The translations under genes were made by a program, and so were the position numbers. A stretch of 16,029 nt of DNA. Source: Bondarzewia mesenterica (taxonomy: Eukaryota > Basidiomycota > Agaricomycetes > Russulales > Bondarzewiaceae). How positions within the stretch are numbered: position 1 is the first letter of the stretch; the number at the start of each line of letters is the position of its first letter. The notes under the pieces are model-generated. The model did no database searches and was not told where the DNA came from. It was given only the letters and a program-made list of their open reading frames with translations. Below, in pieces: positions 1 through 9,700 of this stretch. The stretch spans positions 1 to 16,029 of the forward strand of contig SGPL01000669.1 of the NCBI GenBank assembly GCA_004802705.1. The letters are read 5' to 3'.

Positions 1-72
1 CAATAGCATTTTGATTCCATTTTATTTTATTTTATTTGTTTGAAACTGCTGGATGAGGGACTGTCGGAACTG

Positions 73-96
73 CGACAGCTGTGATCACAGTTGTCG
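73..96. promoter_or_regulatory. 24-nt near-perfect palindrome upstream of the Mug135-like gene
   Basis: A perfect 12-nt core, CTGTGATCACAG (79-90), is flanked by one mismatched base on each side (78 and 91) and then by CGACA (73-77) and its complement TGTCG (92-96). It lies about 95 nt upstream of the ATG at 192. A dyad of this size could bind a dimeric regulator or form a small cruciform. No specific factor is recognised, so its role is unknown. Confidence 0.4.
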
Positions 97-191
97 GGCA
101 CTCGGACAGTTGAGGGAATTTTTTTTTCTAAATATGGATTACAACAGCTGACAGTACGTACAGTGCCGTCAGAAAAGTTGTAGTTTTGCTG

Positions 192-631
192 ATGGAGCGC
201 CTCGACGGAATGGCTCGGGACATTCAAGAACTCACTTCACGAGTAAATCGAGTGGCCAGAATGGGCGCAATCGTTAGTAGAATTCTGGTCTTTTTCTCAT
301 CCCGTCCCATCTCAGCAAATTTTGTCCAGGCCTACAATTTGCAGGGAGGCAATGGTATGGTAAGAGCATACGAGATAGTTCTTTTCCGTGATGGCAGCGA
401 TCCCACCGATGTACCGGTAAGTTGGACATGCCACTGACCATTTTTTTCAAAGATCGATCTTACCATTGGATTGAATAGCATAACCTACTGCCACTCACCA
501 ATGCAGCTGCGGTGAGTGAACTTGACGCGGCACAGGTAAGGCAGTATTACCGAGGATATTACGGTGCTGGACATCTCCCACCCGTGGAACAACGCAAGAG
601 TGCCATCCTTCGTGCGATTGGATGCCAGTGA
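192..631 (+). CDS. Mug135-like C-terminal domain protein (three exons, 106 aa)
   Basis: Spliced model: exons 192-272, 330-416 and 479-631. Intron 1 (273-329, 57 nt) has donor GTTAGT and acceptor CCAG. Intron 2 (417-478, 62 nt) has donor GTAAGT, a CTGAC branch site near 433 and acceptor ATAG. Both are phase 0. The product begins with a short coiled-coil-like helix (MERLDGMARDIQELTSRV), then NGMVRAYEIVLFRDGSDPT, then HNLLPLTNA, and ends with RKSAILRAIGCQ. I recognise this order (NG...Y/F-E-x-V-x-F-x-DGxDPT, NLxPLT, Y-x-GYY, RKxxI..IGC) as the small Mug135-like family, which is expanded in basidiomycetes. Its namesake is a meiotically upregulated fission-yeast gene; its biochemical role is unknown. 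The reading frame is closed only 60 nt upstream of 192, so this ATG is the first available unless an upstream exon exists. Many relatives have a longer N-terminus, so a missing 5' exon is possible. Confidence 0.78.
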
Positions 632-1745
632 TGTCTGGCGGTGATGTATACATATATGAGATTCTATTGCTGAAGTCTGCATCCTGGACACCAAAGATTC
701 TGTTGAGTGCACGTGCAGTCAGGATGGAGATGTGGTATTTGCCAAGGACCATCATCTTATAATCATCTTATATGACTGAAGTAATGATCAGACTTTGCGG
801 CCACACACTCAAGAAAACTCATGCAGTTGCCACATACTCGAATTTGGTGCAGAGAGTTTTGATAGTGGTGGATGGTCTGGCTTGTTAGAAGTTGTAACGA
901 GACCTAATCATGTTTACACAGTGACTCTTTAAGTTAAGTATAAGGCAAATGAGCTGCCGACCAATGCGGAAGCCGTGCCGCAAGCTACATGCAAAACCCA
1001 CATCTCCTTGAGACTCTGTGTGCCATGAATACAGGCCCATGAGCTGAAACATGAGAGTTAGAGAATTGCAATTCTCGCAGCTCGTGTTGATCATTTGAAT
1101 GCACAAAACGATCCGCCGTAGGGCGAGACGGTGGATAAATGCATGGGCACTGTTAATAGGTATATTGCAGGGTCGGAAGCTTGGAGACATGACACGAGAT
1201 CTCACCGTACAGCGTTCATCTTGTGTGAATAGCATTCCTGTAGCACATACATCCGGCATATTTGTCATTTAATTTGAGCTATATTCATTATCTCTGAGAA
1301 CCTCCGATCATGGAACATACCAACAACACGTCCAAAGATTGGCATAGGTCTGACTGTGCTGGGAGCCTGGGGGGGCCTGGCGAGCCCTTACAATCTTACA
1401 ATGACGGCTTCGCCAAGTTTGCTATGGATGCTGAGATCGGGTGTCTGTACGTAGCCTTTGATGTGTGTAACAGCGGCGCCGTGCCGTGAAGATTCCAACA
1501 AGCATGGGATTGATTCATCAGATCAGATATCGCGGTACGGAACTGTCACAGCACGAAAATCGAATCATCTTAGCAAACCGAGTGAAGGGACGAATGAATA
1601 GATCTCGCCAGGTAGCCTCAACTTCACTCTATGTCAGTGAGAGAACGCATCCGTCAGAGCAGAGAGCAAGGCGCGTTTGACCACAATGCCAGCAATTGCA
1701 TTTTCCACCTCGCGCCTGCCGAAGCAAATAAAGGATTGGTTGGTA
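632..1745. other. Intergenic stretch without a recognisable gene
   Basis: No convincing coding region was found on either strand. Open frames here are short, lack family motifs and do not join through plausible splice sites. The only local structure seen is a perfect 11-bp tandem duplication, ATCATCTTATA, at 751-761 and 762-772, and a run of seven G near 1370. Confidence 0.5.
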
Positions 1746-2705
1746 TTAACGATCAGTCGACGAGGTCAAAAAGGAAAGGTTCTTGAACTTTGTGAACCAG
1801 TCGGGGAGACTACGCGCTGCGCTGCTCTCCAGCTCCCTCTTCGGCCTGCCAATCCGTCACACATCAGTCTCTGGTGCATGCAGAAATTACGCTCGCGTAC
1901 TCACGGTGTACTACTGTGCCCGGATCGGATGATGTCCCCAAGGTTGAAACCATTTGCATTCGAGCCGTGGTTGCACTCGAAACAAATGTTGGCTAGGTCG
2001 CGTGACTGCAGGTGATCGGGTACTTCACCCTTTGTTCTGAGGACGGTTGACATACATGAAACAGCTGGATACACAGCCGAGTATATTTGCACGTACACAG
2101 CAGCCTTGTCAGCCAGCACTTCTCGAGGTGAGAAGATGTGGGAAGAACGATTGAACGGATTGCACAGAATTCCTGTACCATTGAATAAGATGTTATGGTT
2201 CCGTAAGCCATCCAAAGTACCCTCAGGAGAACGTTTTAAGACTATTATTCAGTGCAGTGGAAGATTGTAAGGCGCGTGCGTGTATGAATGAGGAGGAACA
2301 TGAGTACGGACAACGCATCAACGACACTTGCGGGTTTGATGACAGAATGTACGCCTGTCCGATCGACCTTGCGGATGTTAAAAAGTAGTACTAATTCTGG
2401 ACGAGTCCCATTGAAAATATCGGGAATGACCCTGAGAACGCGAACAGTAATTGAAGGGCACGTCAGAAACAGAGCGATGCGGTCAAAGATAAAACTCACC
2501 CGACTGGCAGAGGCGCCGCTGAGGCGAAGAAAGCTTGCAAAAGTGCAAGAGCAGGAAAAGTAAGGACAGCAAGGAGAACAAACAATATAGAAAATCAATT
2601 AATGACAAGCAACTCGAGTACGACGTGGAGGATATTGGTCATGACAAACTTGTTTACAGAATGCAAATGCTGCTGTGAAATTTCCGGGACAGTCAGCGCC
2701 GACAT
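1746..2705 (-). other. Candidate spliced gene of unknown function (incomplete model)
   Basis: Minus-strand signals suggest a gene, but I cannot close one model. A TATAAAA box reads at 2787-2781, followed by a pyrimidine-rich leader and an ATG at 2705. Two intron-like segments follow. One is 2499-2432 (68 nt, donor GTGAGT, branch CTGAC, acceptor CTCAG), preceded by a very hydrophobic stretch (ILFVLLAVLTFPALALL) that resembles a signal peptide or membrane anchor. The other is 1904-1846 (59 nt, GTGAGT...GGCAG), after which the frame stays open for 33 codons to a TAA at 1748-1746. Against this, an in-frame TGA at 2597-2595 separates the ATG from the hydrophobic segment, and the join between the first and last parts (around 2180-2300) is unresolved. 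It may be a decayed gene or have further unrecognised introns. No family is recognised. Confidence 0.22.
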
Positions 2706-3335
2706 TAAAGAAAGAAAATGTGAAGATATTGAAGTGAGTGAGCGAGGCAGGCTGAGAAGTTCTGAGGGAAGATGACCAGATTTTATACCCTTCATGGGTG
2801 TCAGAAATTGATTTGCACGAGATGGCTCAATGGCAACCTTGAACACTGTCGCTAGTTAAATTGCAGACTAGAGGTACAAGTGAAGGGTGTGCCGTCGGAT
2901 CCCTGAAACTTTGATCTGAATTCTGGATCAGGCCTCATTGCAATTCACGAAAAGAAGTCACACTTCACCCGTGCACTTTGAACGGCAGCTCATGGCTGCG
3001 CTAGGCATATCAAAGGGAACACTCACAGTCTCACTAGAAATACGTGCACCCGAGCACTGACGTGAGCAATGACTATCTTCCACATCGCCAGGATCCTCGA
3101 TAATCCTCCAGACGACTCGTAAGTGGAGGTGACTGCTATAACCCAGGGCAAGATCTCAGCGCCTTGTTCCGTTTTTGCACACTGCGATATGTCCACTGTT
3201 TCAGAATATATAAGTGAGCAACGATATCTGGTATTGGAACTGAAAGGGGGGACACATGTATTTGCGGTAGCAAGGATGCACGCAGGCAGACGCAGGCGCT
3301 CAGTCGCGACTCGGAGCACGTTGATTGCTGTTGAC
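2706..3335. other. Intergenic stretch up to the transposon
   Basis: Apart from the TATAAAA motif at 2781-2787 (minus-strand reading), which may serve the candidate gene to its left, I see no gene, RNA gene or notable repeat here. The open frames at 3023-3348 overlap each other on both strands and carry no family motif. Confidence 0.45.
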
Positions 3336-3337
3336 TA

Positions 3338-3400
3338 GGGGAGCTCAAAGTTGGCGCTTACGCTGTAAGCGACCGCCGCATACGAGTCCCGCTTATGAGC
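3338..3400 (+). repeat. Left terminal inverted repeat of the transposon
   Basis: These 63 bp pair perfectly with 3902-3964. Within the repeat is a smaller self-complementary segment, GCTTACGCTGTAAGC (3356-3370), so each end can also form its own small hairpin. Confidence 0.95.
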
Positions 3401-3525
3401 TCGGATGCGCCCGTGTGATCTTATGTAATGTCACGCCCGGACGAGCGAGCATTAAGCAAGTTGAAGCCATTCTCCTCCTTGCTACTGAGCGCGCTCAATG
3501 CGCGCTGTTACCACACCCCTTTATA

Positions 3526-3858
3526 ATGCCTCGGAAAAGCCTTCATGAGAAATGGAAGCATGACTACATCCACTTCATGGCCATCCGTGACATGTTTGCT
3601 CTGCCCGACACCCTCGAAGCTTTGGCAGCTCCGTTTGACCTTGATGCCCGTTCTCTTCAGCAAATCCGTAATACCCGCTATCTAAATGGCCGCACTGCTG
3701 TTCTGAAGATGGGGAGCTTGAAGCTTGCATGGGAGTACCGCAAGAATCATGCTGATCATGGTCGTTTCGTCGAGATGTTGCGGGTTTCCCCGCACGTCTT
3801 TGATATTCTCGACTCGGACGCGACACGACACGGCGAGGAGTTGCGGAGTGCCGTGTGA
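3526..3858 (+). pseudogene. Truncated transposase N-terminus inside the transposon (110 aa)
   Basis: The frame starts MPRKSLHEKWKHDY at 3526, five bases after TTATA, and ends at a TGA at 3856-3858. It contains the segment RFVEMLRVSPHVFDIL, which resembles the F-x-x-x-LR-V-S-P-x-V/T-F-D-x-I/L motif just upstream of the catalytic domain in fungal Harbinger-like DDE_Tnp_4 transposases (from memory of the family). Such proteins are usually about 350-450 aa; here the whole DDE catalytic region is absent. After 'FDIL' the sequence loses any resemblance, placing the internal-deletion junction at about 3806-3850. The last codons run into a repeat of left-subterminal sequence. It is best regarded as a remnant, although the short frame itself is intact and could be translated. 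Confidence 0.6.
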
Positions 3859-3901
3859 TGTTGTGACGGTGTTATGTCACGCGTCCATCACAGCTCCACT
3901 G

Positions 3902-3964
3902 GCTCATAAGCGGGACTCGTATGCGGCGGTCGCTTACAGCGTAAGCGCCAACTTTGAGCTCCCC
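3902..3964 (-). repeat. Right terminal inverted repeat of the transposon
   Basis: Exact reverse complement of 3338-3400, 63 of 63 bases, followed directly by TA (3965-3966). Confidence 0.95.
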
Positions 3965-4028
3965 TATTATTGACCAGCGCGGAGCACCAAATTTTGAGTT
4001 GATTCATGTCCTTTCATGTCACAGGCGA

Positions 4029-4057
4029 CTTGTGCACCATGGTCTATCATGGTACAA
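4029..4057. repeat. Imperfect hairpin in the 3' flank of the MT-GT8 gene
   Basis: CTTGT-GC-ACCATG (4029-4041) pairs with CATGGTACAAG (4047-4057) apart from a 2-nt bulge. It is about 170 nt beyond the stop codon of the minus-strand gene and could lie in its 3' UTR. A separate perfect 14-nt palindrome, GTCATATATATGAC, is at 4156-4169. No function can be assigned to either. Confidence 0.3.
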
Positions 4058-4229
4058 GTACTCTTGTAAAAGTCACTCGTCTTTGAACAGCTATGCATTG
4101 ACAGGTTGTCAGTGTCATCATATGGGGTGCAAAGACGTGGACTTCTAGTTTGGTAGTCATATATATGACATGGACACAACAATCTCGACTTCACAGTTAC
4201 TAAGGTCCTTCTCCCCGGCATGATGTTCC

Positions 4230-5897
4230 CTAGTCGATGGCAGACCCCACCTTCCTCTCAAACTCCACAATCGCGTCTTTCTCAGCATTCGCCATCGCCT
4301 CCTCTCGAATTCTGCGGAACGCCTCCGACGTACGGTACCCCTTCCAAGCCGTATCGTCTAACACCCTCCACCACTCCTCTGCATACGGGTGACCAGGTGC
4401 TCCTGCATACCCCCAAGGTTTCGCCGTGTACGGTTGGACCCATCGATTCAGAACTGATGCCATTTCCGGTTGCACTGGCCCCGTAAAATGCACAATACGC
4501 GGATTTGTCATCTCCTGGAGGTTGACCTTGTCGCGATCTTCCGAGGCCATCTCAGCGTAAGTGCCTAGACCTTGGCCATTCCACGCCAACGAAATTTCCA
4601 AGACATCGTCGCGAAAGTGGACGTTTAGGATGTCCTGGTCTCGAAACGGACTGTCGCGCATGCTTCGGGCCAGCGCCTCGAGCTCGGACGCCCGCGCGCG
4701 GATCCGGGTCAAGTCCATCAGCAGTACGCCCGCGTTAAAGTAGCAACACCTCAGCTCATCGTGGCCCATCGGCAACCCCACATCCCTTGTTGCACCAAGA
4801 CTATGGTTGTCAAGGTCGGTATTCCATAGCGCCCTAACGTCTCCGCGCACTAATGTGTCCGCGTCAACATACAGGACTCGTTCGACGGGCAGGGTTCGCA
4901 TCAGGTCGACTTTGGCCCAGACTATGCCCATTTCTTGAACGAGGCTGTTCTTCGGAAGGTCAATGAACAGAAGTGTGAAATCATTGCGATGGGGAATGGA
5001 ATGCTGAAGCTTCTCCTTGTCGTCCTCTGTGAGTCCACAATCGACGACGTACACAGTAACCCTCCCAGGCGTGTGCAGTATTAAACTGCGAATCGATACT
5101 GCAGCCGGCATGGCGTAGGCTTGGTCCACAGCATACGCTACGTAGACGCCATAACCGAGCGCACCCCTCAACCGATCCGCACGGTCTGCCTTATCCTTCA
5201 CCAGAAATCCAATCCGCATGTCTGATGTCTTTTTCAAGATGACTTGGTACTGTGTTGGACTCGAAAGTAGAGTGTAGTCGCCCTTATGCAGCGCCAGAAA
5301 TGCGTCAATACCACGCTTCGGGTGATGCATACTCTCCTTGGGCTGGCTGTCCCAGTCGTAATCATCGAAAATGACAATCGCACCTCTCCTCGCCAATCGC
5401 CACGCGAGCTCGCCGTCAAGAGCCGTATCGTCTGCCTCGTGCGACCCGTCGATGTAGATCCAGTCGAACCCAGGTTCCTCTGAGACCATCTCTTCCTCGA
5501 GCAGCTGCATCAGTGCCGGGAAGCTGAACTCGTCCAGAATTCGGTGCGGCTTGCCCGTCAATGCGAGGTTGTGGGTGATCTTACGGTAGCGCTCCTTCCC
5601 CGCGTCGGTACGCTGGAGATCGAAGTGATCAATGCACACAATCGAGCCGGATTGCTTGCAGAGCTCAGTGAGAAGGAAGACCGCTGAGCGGCCTTCCCAT
5701 GAGCCGATTTCGAGGACGCGGGGCGCGGCGGACGTGACGAGGGGGAAGAGCAACTTCCAGTCGTCAATATTGAATGAGAACCAGTCTTGCGTGGGGGTGA
5801 ATAGGTAATCCGTGTGAGTCTTCAGCTTCTGCGAAGGCTGGTACTATGTCGATGGTGACGGCTTCTCCCTTTGTCAAATGTGAAGACTCACCGTCAT
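4230..5897 (-). CDS. SAM-dependent methyltransferase / family-8 glycosyltransferase fusion (534 aa)
   Basis: Spliced model: a tiny first exon 5897-5892 (ATG ACG), an intron 5891-5829 (63 nt, donor GTGAGT, acceptor CGCAG), then one exon 5828-4230. The long frame has no ATG before its conserved part, and the splice restores MTKLKTHTDYLF...TQDWFSFNID, the usual N-terminus of this methyltransferase type. Residues about 15-200 form a class I methyltransferase (Methyltransf_24-like): SAM-binding VLEIGSWEG (40-48), acidic residue D69 in IVCIDHF, then WIYIDGSHE (126-134) and IVIFDDYDW (153-161). Residues about 230-490 form a GT-A fold GT8 glycosyltransferase: metal-binding DAD in YVDADT (D324, D326), YFNAGVLLMDL (365-375), DQDIL (399-403), IVHFTGP (447-453) and KPW (472-474). 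No signal peptide or membrane segment is visible, so it is probably cytosolic. Likely reactions are methyl transfer to, and sugar transfer onto, a glycan or small-molecule acceptor; the substrates are unknown. It is transcribed away from the epimerase-GT fusion across 878 bp. Confidence 0.9.
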
Positions 5898-6775
5898 TAT
5901 GAAAGATACAGTGCGAATGTTTCAAACTGATGGATGGATATGAAGTGTTCAAGATGATGTCTTGCCGGGCAACGGATGGTCATAAGTAAGTGAAGAGACC
6001 GACTGGTTTTCAATTCCTTTTGTGACCTCGCGAAGCCTGGACGTGACGTATCTTGTGTCCCCGTGCGTCACCGCAGTATCCTATATGGCAGCTTGCCTGA
6101 TACTTAGTCTGCACATAGTCAGGCGCAGCATCCCCCATATTCGTAGACTTGAAAAGTATTCGCCATCTTACTAGCAGCGCAGCAGGAGCGCGTCTACTGA
6201 CTGAATCGAGGAAGCCCTTCGAGGTCCCCAGCGCAGTTGTCAGAAGGATTTTTCTTTATCAAGCTTTCGGCTTGAGATCTGCTGATATGCGACTTTTTCC
6301 TTTTGTAGGTATCTACATTCCGTTGTTGACCATGGATGCGGCCTTTTCTCTTCTCTTCTTTAGCGCAGCATCTGGAGACTTTTTCTGCGCAGTGACAGAT
6401 GATGAAATCCAACTCGTGGTATTGCCCTGGTATACAAGTACTGTCGGCATGTGACATGGTCGGTGGGTCTTCTCTTGCATAGTGCGTCGATTTCGACGCC
6501 TGTATTATCAATGGGGAACATTCCAGAGTTTCGTTTACCCATTATGATCTATTGTGTATGTGGTAATCTCACTGAAGATGAGCGTGCGGACTGGAGCGGC
6601 ATTCAGTCCATTCGCGCTCCGGACATGGTCGCCCTAAAATTAGTCTTCAACGCAGTCAAGCCAAGCCTTTTTATCACTTATTTTTACTTCGTTCCGTTCA
6701 CCTCCAGTGTGTAATCTAAAGGCAGTCACCTATATAAAAGCACCTTTCATTACAGGTTGAACATCAGCGCCTGCA
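5898..6775. promoter_or_regulatory. Divergent promoter region between the two glycosylation genes
   Basis: This 878-bp gap separates the start codons of two genes transcribed in opposite directions, so it must hold both promoters. The plus-strand gene has an obvious TATA box (separate entry); the minus-strand gene shows none. A CRE-like ACGTGACGTA is at 6041-6050. Open frames at 6149-6454 and 6451-6714 show no family motif and overlap minus-strand frames, so I do not call them genes. Confidence 0.55.
6731..6738 (+). promoter_or_regulatory. TATA box of the epimerase-glycosyltransferase gene
   Basis: TATATAAA at 6731-6738 lies 45 nt upstream of the ATG at 6776. With the usual 25-35 nt spacing, transcription would start around 6762-6770, giving a very short 5' leader. 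The perfect motif and its position support the chosen start codon. Confidence 0.72.
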
Positions 6776-9700
6776 ATGTCTTCCGTTCGCTCTCTTGTCG
6801 TTGTAGCGGGGGGGAATGGCTTCATCGTTCGTAATTGCATCCCCTAATTTACGACAAATTTTAAATGACGTCCACTCATAGGGATCCCATGTCGCTCGTC
6901 GACTTCACGCCGAGGGCTACTGTGTTCGTATTGTTGATATCAACCCAATTTCTGAATTCACCGAACCCATATGCGACGAGTTGATAATCGGCAATCTTTG
7001 CGATCCCGCATTTTGTGATCGAGTCGTACGTGGCGCGCATACCATATTTCATTTTGCAGCTGCAATGGGCGGTATGGGGACAATCCATTCACCCAACGAT
7101 TTCATCATCTACGCCGAGAATCATACAATGACACAGAACTTGCTGAACTCCTCTCTATCGGAGGGAGTTTCTCGCTTCTTTTATGCTTCATCAGCTTGCG
7201 TTTACCCTGAGTCTATGCAGGACGATTCTGCGAAGGACGTCTCTCTCAGAGAAGCGGACGCTTTTGTGGATCCGCCGCCGAGGCCTCAAGGATTGTACGG
7301 GCTCGAGAAACTTGTCTCGGAAATCTTAATCCGTCAATACGATACAGCGATTGATGTGCGGATCGCTCGATTCCACAACATATATGGACCTAGGGGCGCA
7401 TGGCGGAACGGCCGGGAGAAGGTGCCTGCCGCACTGATTCGCAAAACCCTTTCCGCTCGCTTTCTCGGATTCCCCAACCCTTCCATCGAAATCTGGGGCG
7501 ACGGTACGCAACGGCGAAGCTTCCTATTCATCGATGATTGTGTGGACGCTATCTTGCTGCTCATGGCCGACAAGGACGAGGACCGACGAGCCGCGGCTCA
7601 ACCCGTCAATATTGGTTCAGACTATGCTGTGACAGTTGACGAGCTTGCGACCATTGCTCTCCAGTGCGTTGGGGTCGCAGGTGCTCAGCTCATACACCAG
7701 GGGTCCAGGCCGACCGGCGTTTCTGCTCGGAACTCTAATAACGAGTTGGTCGAGCGACGTTTGCTTTGGCGTCCTCGCGAAGATCTAGCCAATGGGATGC
7801 AGCGTACGGCAGAATGGATGGAAGTTGAGATGGAGCACTCACTCGATGGGCTGGATGACGGCCAGCGTGCTTCTCTCCTCCACTCTTTCCAAAGGAGCCA
7901 GCTTGTAGATCTTAGGGCAGAGTGGACCGCCTTTGCCATCTTACTGCCGATCACCTCCCGCGGCACTGCGGATCCAGAAGACTGTCTCAAGAATCTTGCC
8001 TGCTTTTCTCGCTCTCTTTTCGAGACGACTTGGCGCGATACACACGCGCTTGGCGGAACTCGTTTTCGAGTCCGAGTCTATCTAGCTATTGACAAGGACG
8101 ACTCGTTTTTACTCGATGGCGCTGCCCAGGAAGACAAAGCTTCTGACATTTTACGTGCGAATGGGTTCCCAGATATTACCACTCTCCTCTGCGATTTTCC
8201 ACGTGGGTATATTTGTGATCTCTGGAGGACCTGCGTTAAAAGAGCGTGGGCAGACGGATGCGACTACTTTATCCTGATGGGCGATGATGTCGTCTTACAG
8301 GACGAAGGCTGGATGCGCCATGCTGTCCAGGAGTTTCGCGCAATATCGGAGAGGGAGTCCGTGCCGTATGGCTTTGGCTGTGTCGCGTTCACAGATACGA
8401 GTTTTCCTGGAATGCCTACGTTTCCCATCATTCATCGCACCCACCTTGATATTTTCGAGGGCGAGGTGGTGCCACAAGTATTCATCAATCAAGACGGTGA
8501 CCCTTATCTCTACCAACTCTACCGTCGGTGGAACTGCTCGACTATGTTTCGGGCCAGAATATGCAACGCCGTCGGGGGAAGCGAGGCTGCAAGATACGAG
8601 AAGAAATACACTTCGGGTTGGACGTTCGAGACGTTGGACAACGGCACGGGAGCGCTAGAGCGCTGGCTGCGAACTGCTGCACCAGCCGCCCAGCGGAGAA
8701 TTACCTTGGATATAATTGTTCCTTCTCATCGCGTTCAGCTAGGTTTCCTGGAACCGATCCTTTCTCTGCAGCCTTCTAATGGTATCAGCGTCATGTTTAT
8801 CATCATCATTGACAACCCTACTTCGCCATCTCTCAGTGAGCTAAAGCAACGCTTCCATCACCGCCCTGACGTTAGGATCCGTGTCAACAAAAATAATCTT
8901 GGTGCTTCAGCGTCGCGCAATAGAGGGATGTTCGAATCGTCTGCTGAGTGGGTGTTTTTCTTGGACGATGATGTTTCGCCCGAGCCCGATATTCTCCTCC
9001 GAGCAGAAGAAGTCATTCGCACCCACCCAAATGCTGCAGGCTTCGTCGGGAACGTTCATTTTCCCATTTCCCAAAGCGTGTTCACCACAGCTGTTCATCT
9101 CGCTGGTGTGACTTACTTTTGGGACATCGCGACAAAGATCGAGGATGACATTCCTTGGGGCGTTACAGCGAGCCTCATCGCTAGACGCAATGTTCCAGAC
9201 GATATCCAGTTTGACCTCCGGTTCCCCAAGACGGGAGGTGGTGAGGACATTGACTTCTGTCGGAAAAAGCGTGAATTCGCGCTATCCCATGGTAGCGAAG
9301 GCTTTCGAGCTGCTCCTCACGTTATTGCGACTCATCCTTGGTGGAATAATGGTCGAAGGTCCTACTGGAGATTTTATGGATGGTCGAAGGGGGATGCACG
9401 TTTGATTGGACTTTATCCGACTTTGACCTACCTTGACCACGCTCCCAGTAGCGCGGAACTGTTCTTGATGAGCGGCATCGTGCTAGGGGCTGGAGTGACG
9501 TTTGCTTCCGTCAAAAGCGACACACGCGTTTTCATCGTTGGTTTCAAGATGGCCCTCTCCATCTTCCTTGCAAATGTCGTCCATGACTTTTATCGCCATC
9601 TTTGGAGGGACTCGGCGAGAGCAAATGCTATCCAATCATCGATCTCCGGTTGGAGATGGCCCAGCGCGGTTCTTGAGAGTTCATTGATTAGGATGGCTAG

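Larger units (their letters stand above)
3338..3964. mobile_element. Non-autonomous DNA transposon with 63-bp perfect terminal inverted repeats
   Basis: The element begins GGGGAGCTCAAAG at 3338 and ends with its exact reverse complement at 3964. The 63 bases 3338-3400 and 3902-3964 match without a mismatch. TA dinucleotides at 3336-3337 and 3965-3966 are the most likely target-site duplication. The element is 627 bp and holds only a short transposase-like start (3526-3858), so it cannot mobilise itself. Identical repeats suggest recent insertion or recent activity of a related full-length element. The repeat type and the encoded N-terminus point to a PIF/Harbinger-like (DDE_Tnp_4) family. A 2-bp TA duplication is atypical for classical Harbinger (usually 3 bp), so the superfamily is provisional. 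It sits between the anonymous left region and the 3' end of the methyltransferase-GT8 gene and interrupts no recognised gene. Confidence 0.93.

Noticed and set aside
885..1268. A 127-codon frame on the minus strand
   Set aside because: No recognisable motif and no convincing flanking splice sites or promoter; treated as chance.
2288..2563. A 91-codon basic open frame on the plus strand
   Set aside because: It mirrors minus-strand frames that carry better splice signals and a hydrophobic leader, and it shows no family motif of its own.
3325..3525. Extension of the transposase-like frame upstream of the ATG at 3526
   Set aside because: The extension begins outside the transposon and reads through the terminal repeat. 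The family-like N-terminus begins at MPRKS (3526).
6149..6714. Open frames in the divergent promoter region
   Set aside because: Short, without motifs, overlapping minus-strand frames, and placed just upstream of a clear TATA box for the next gene.
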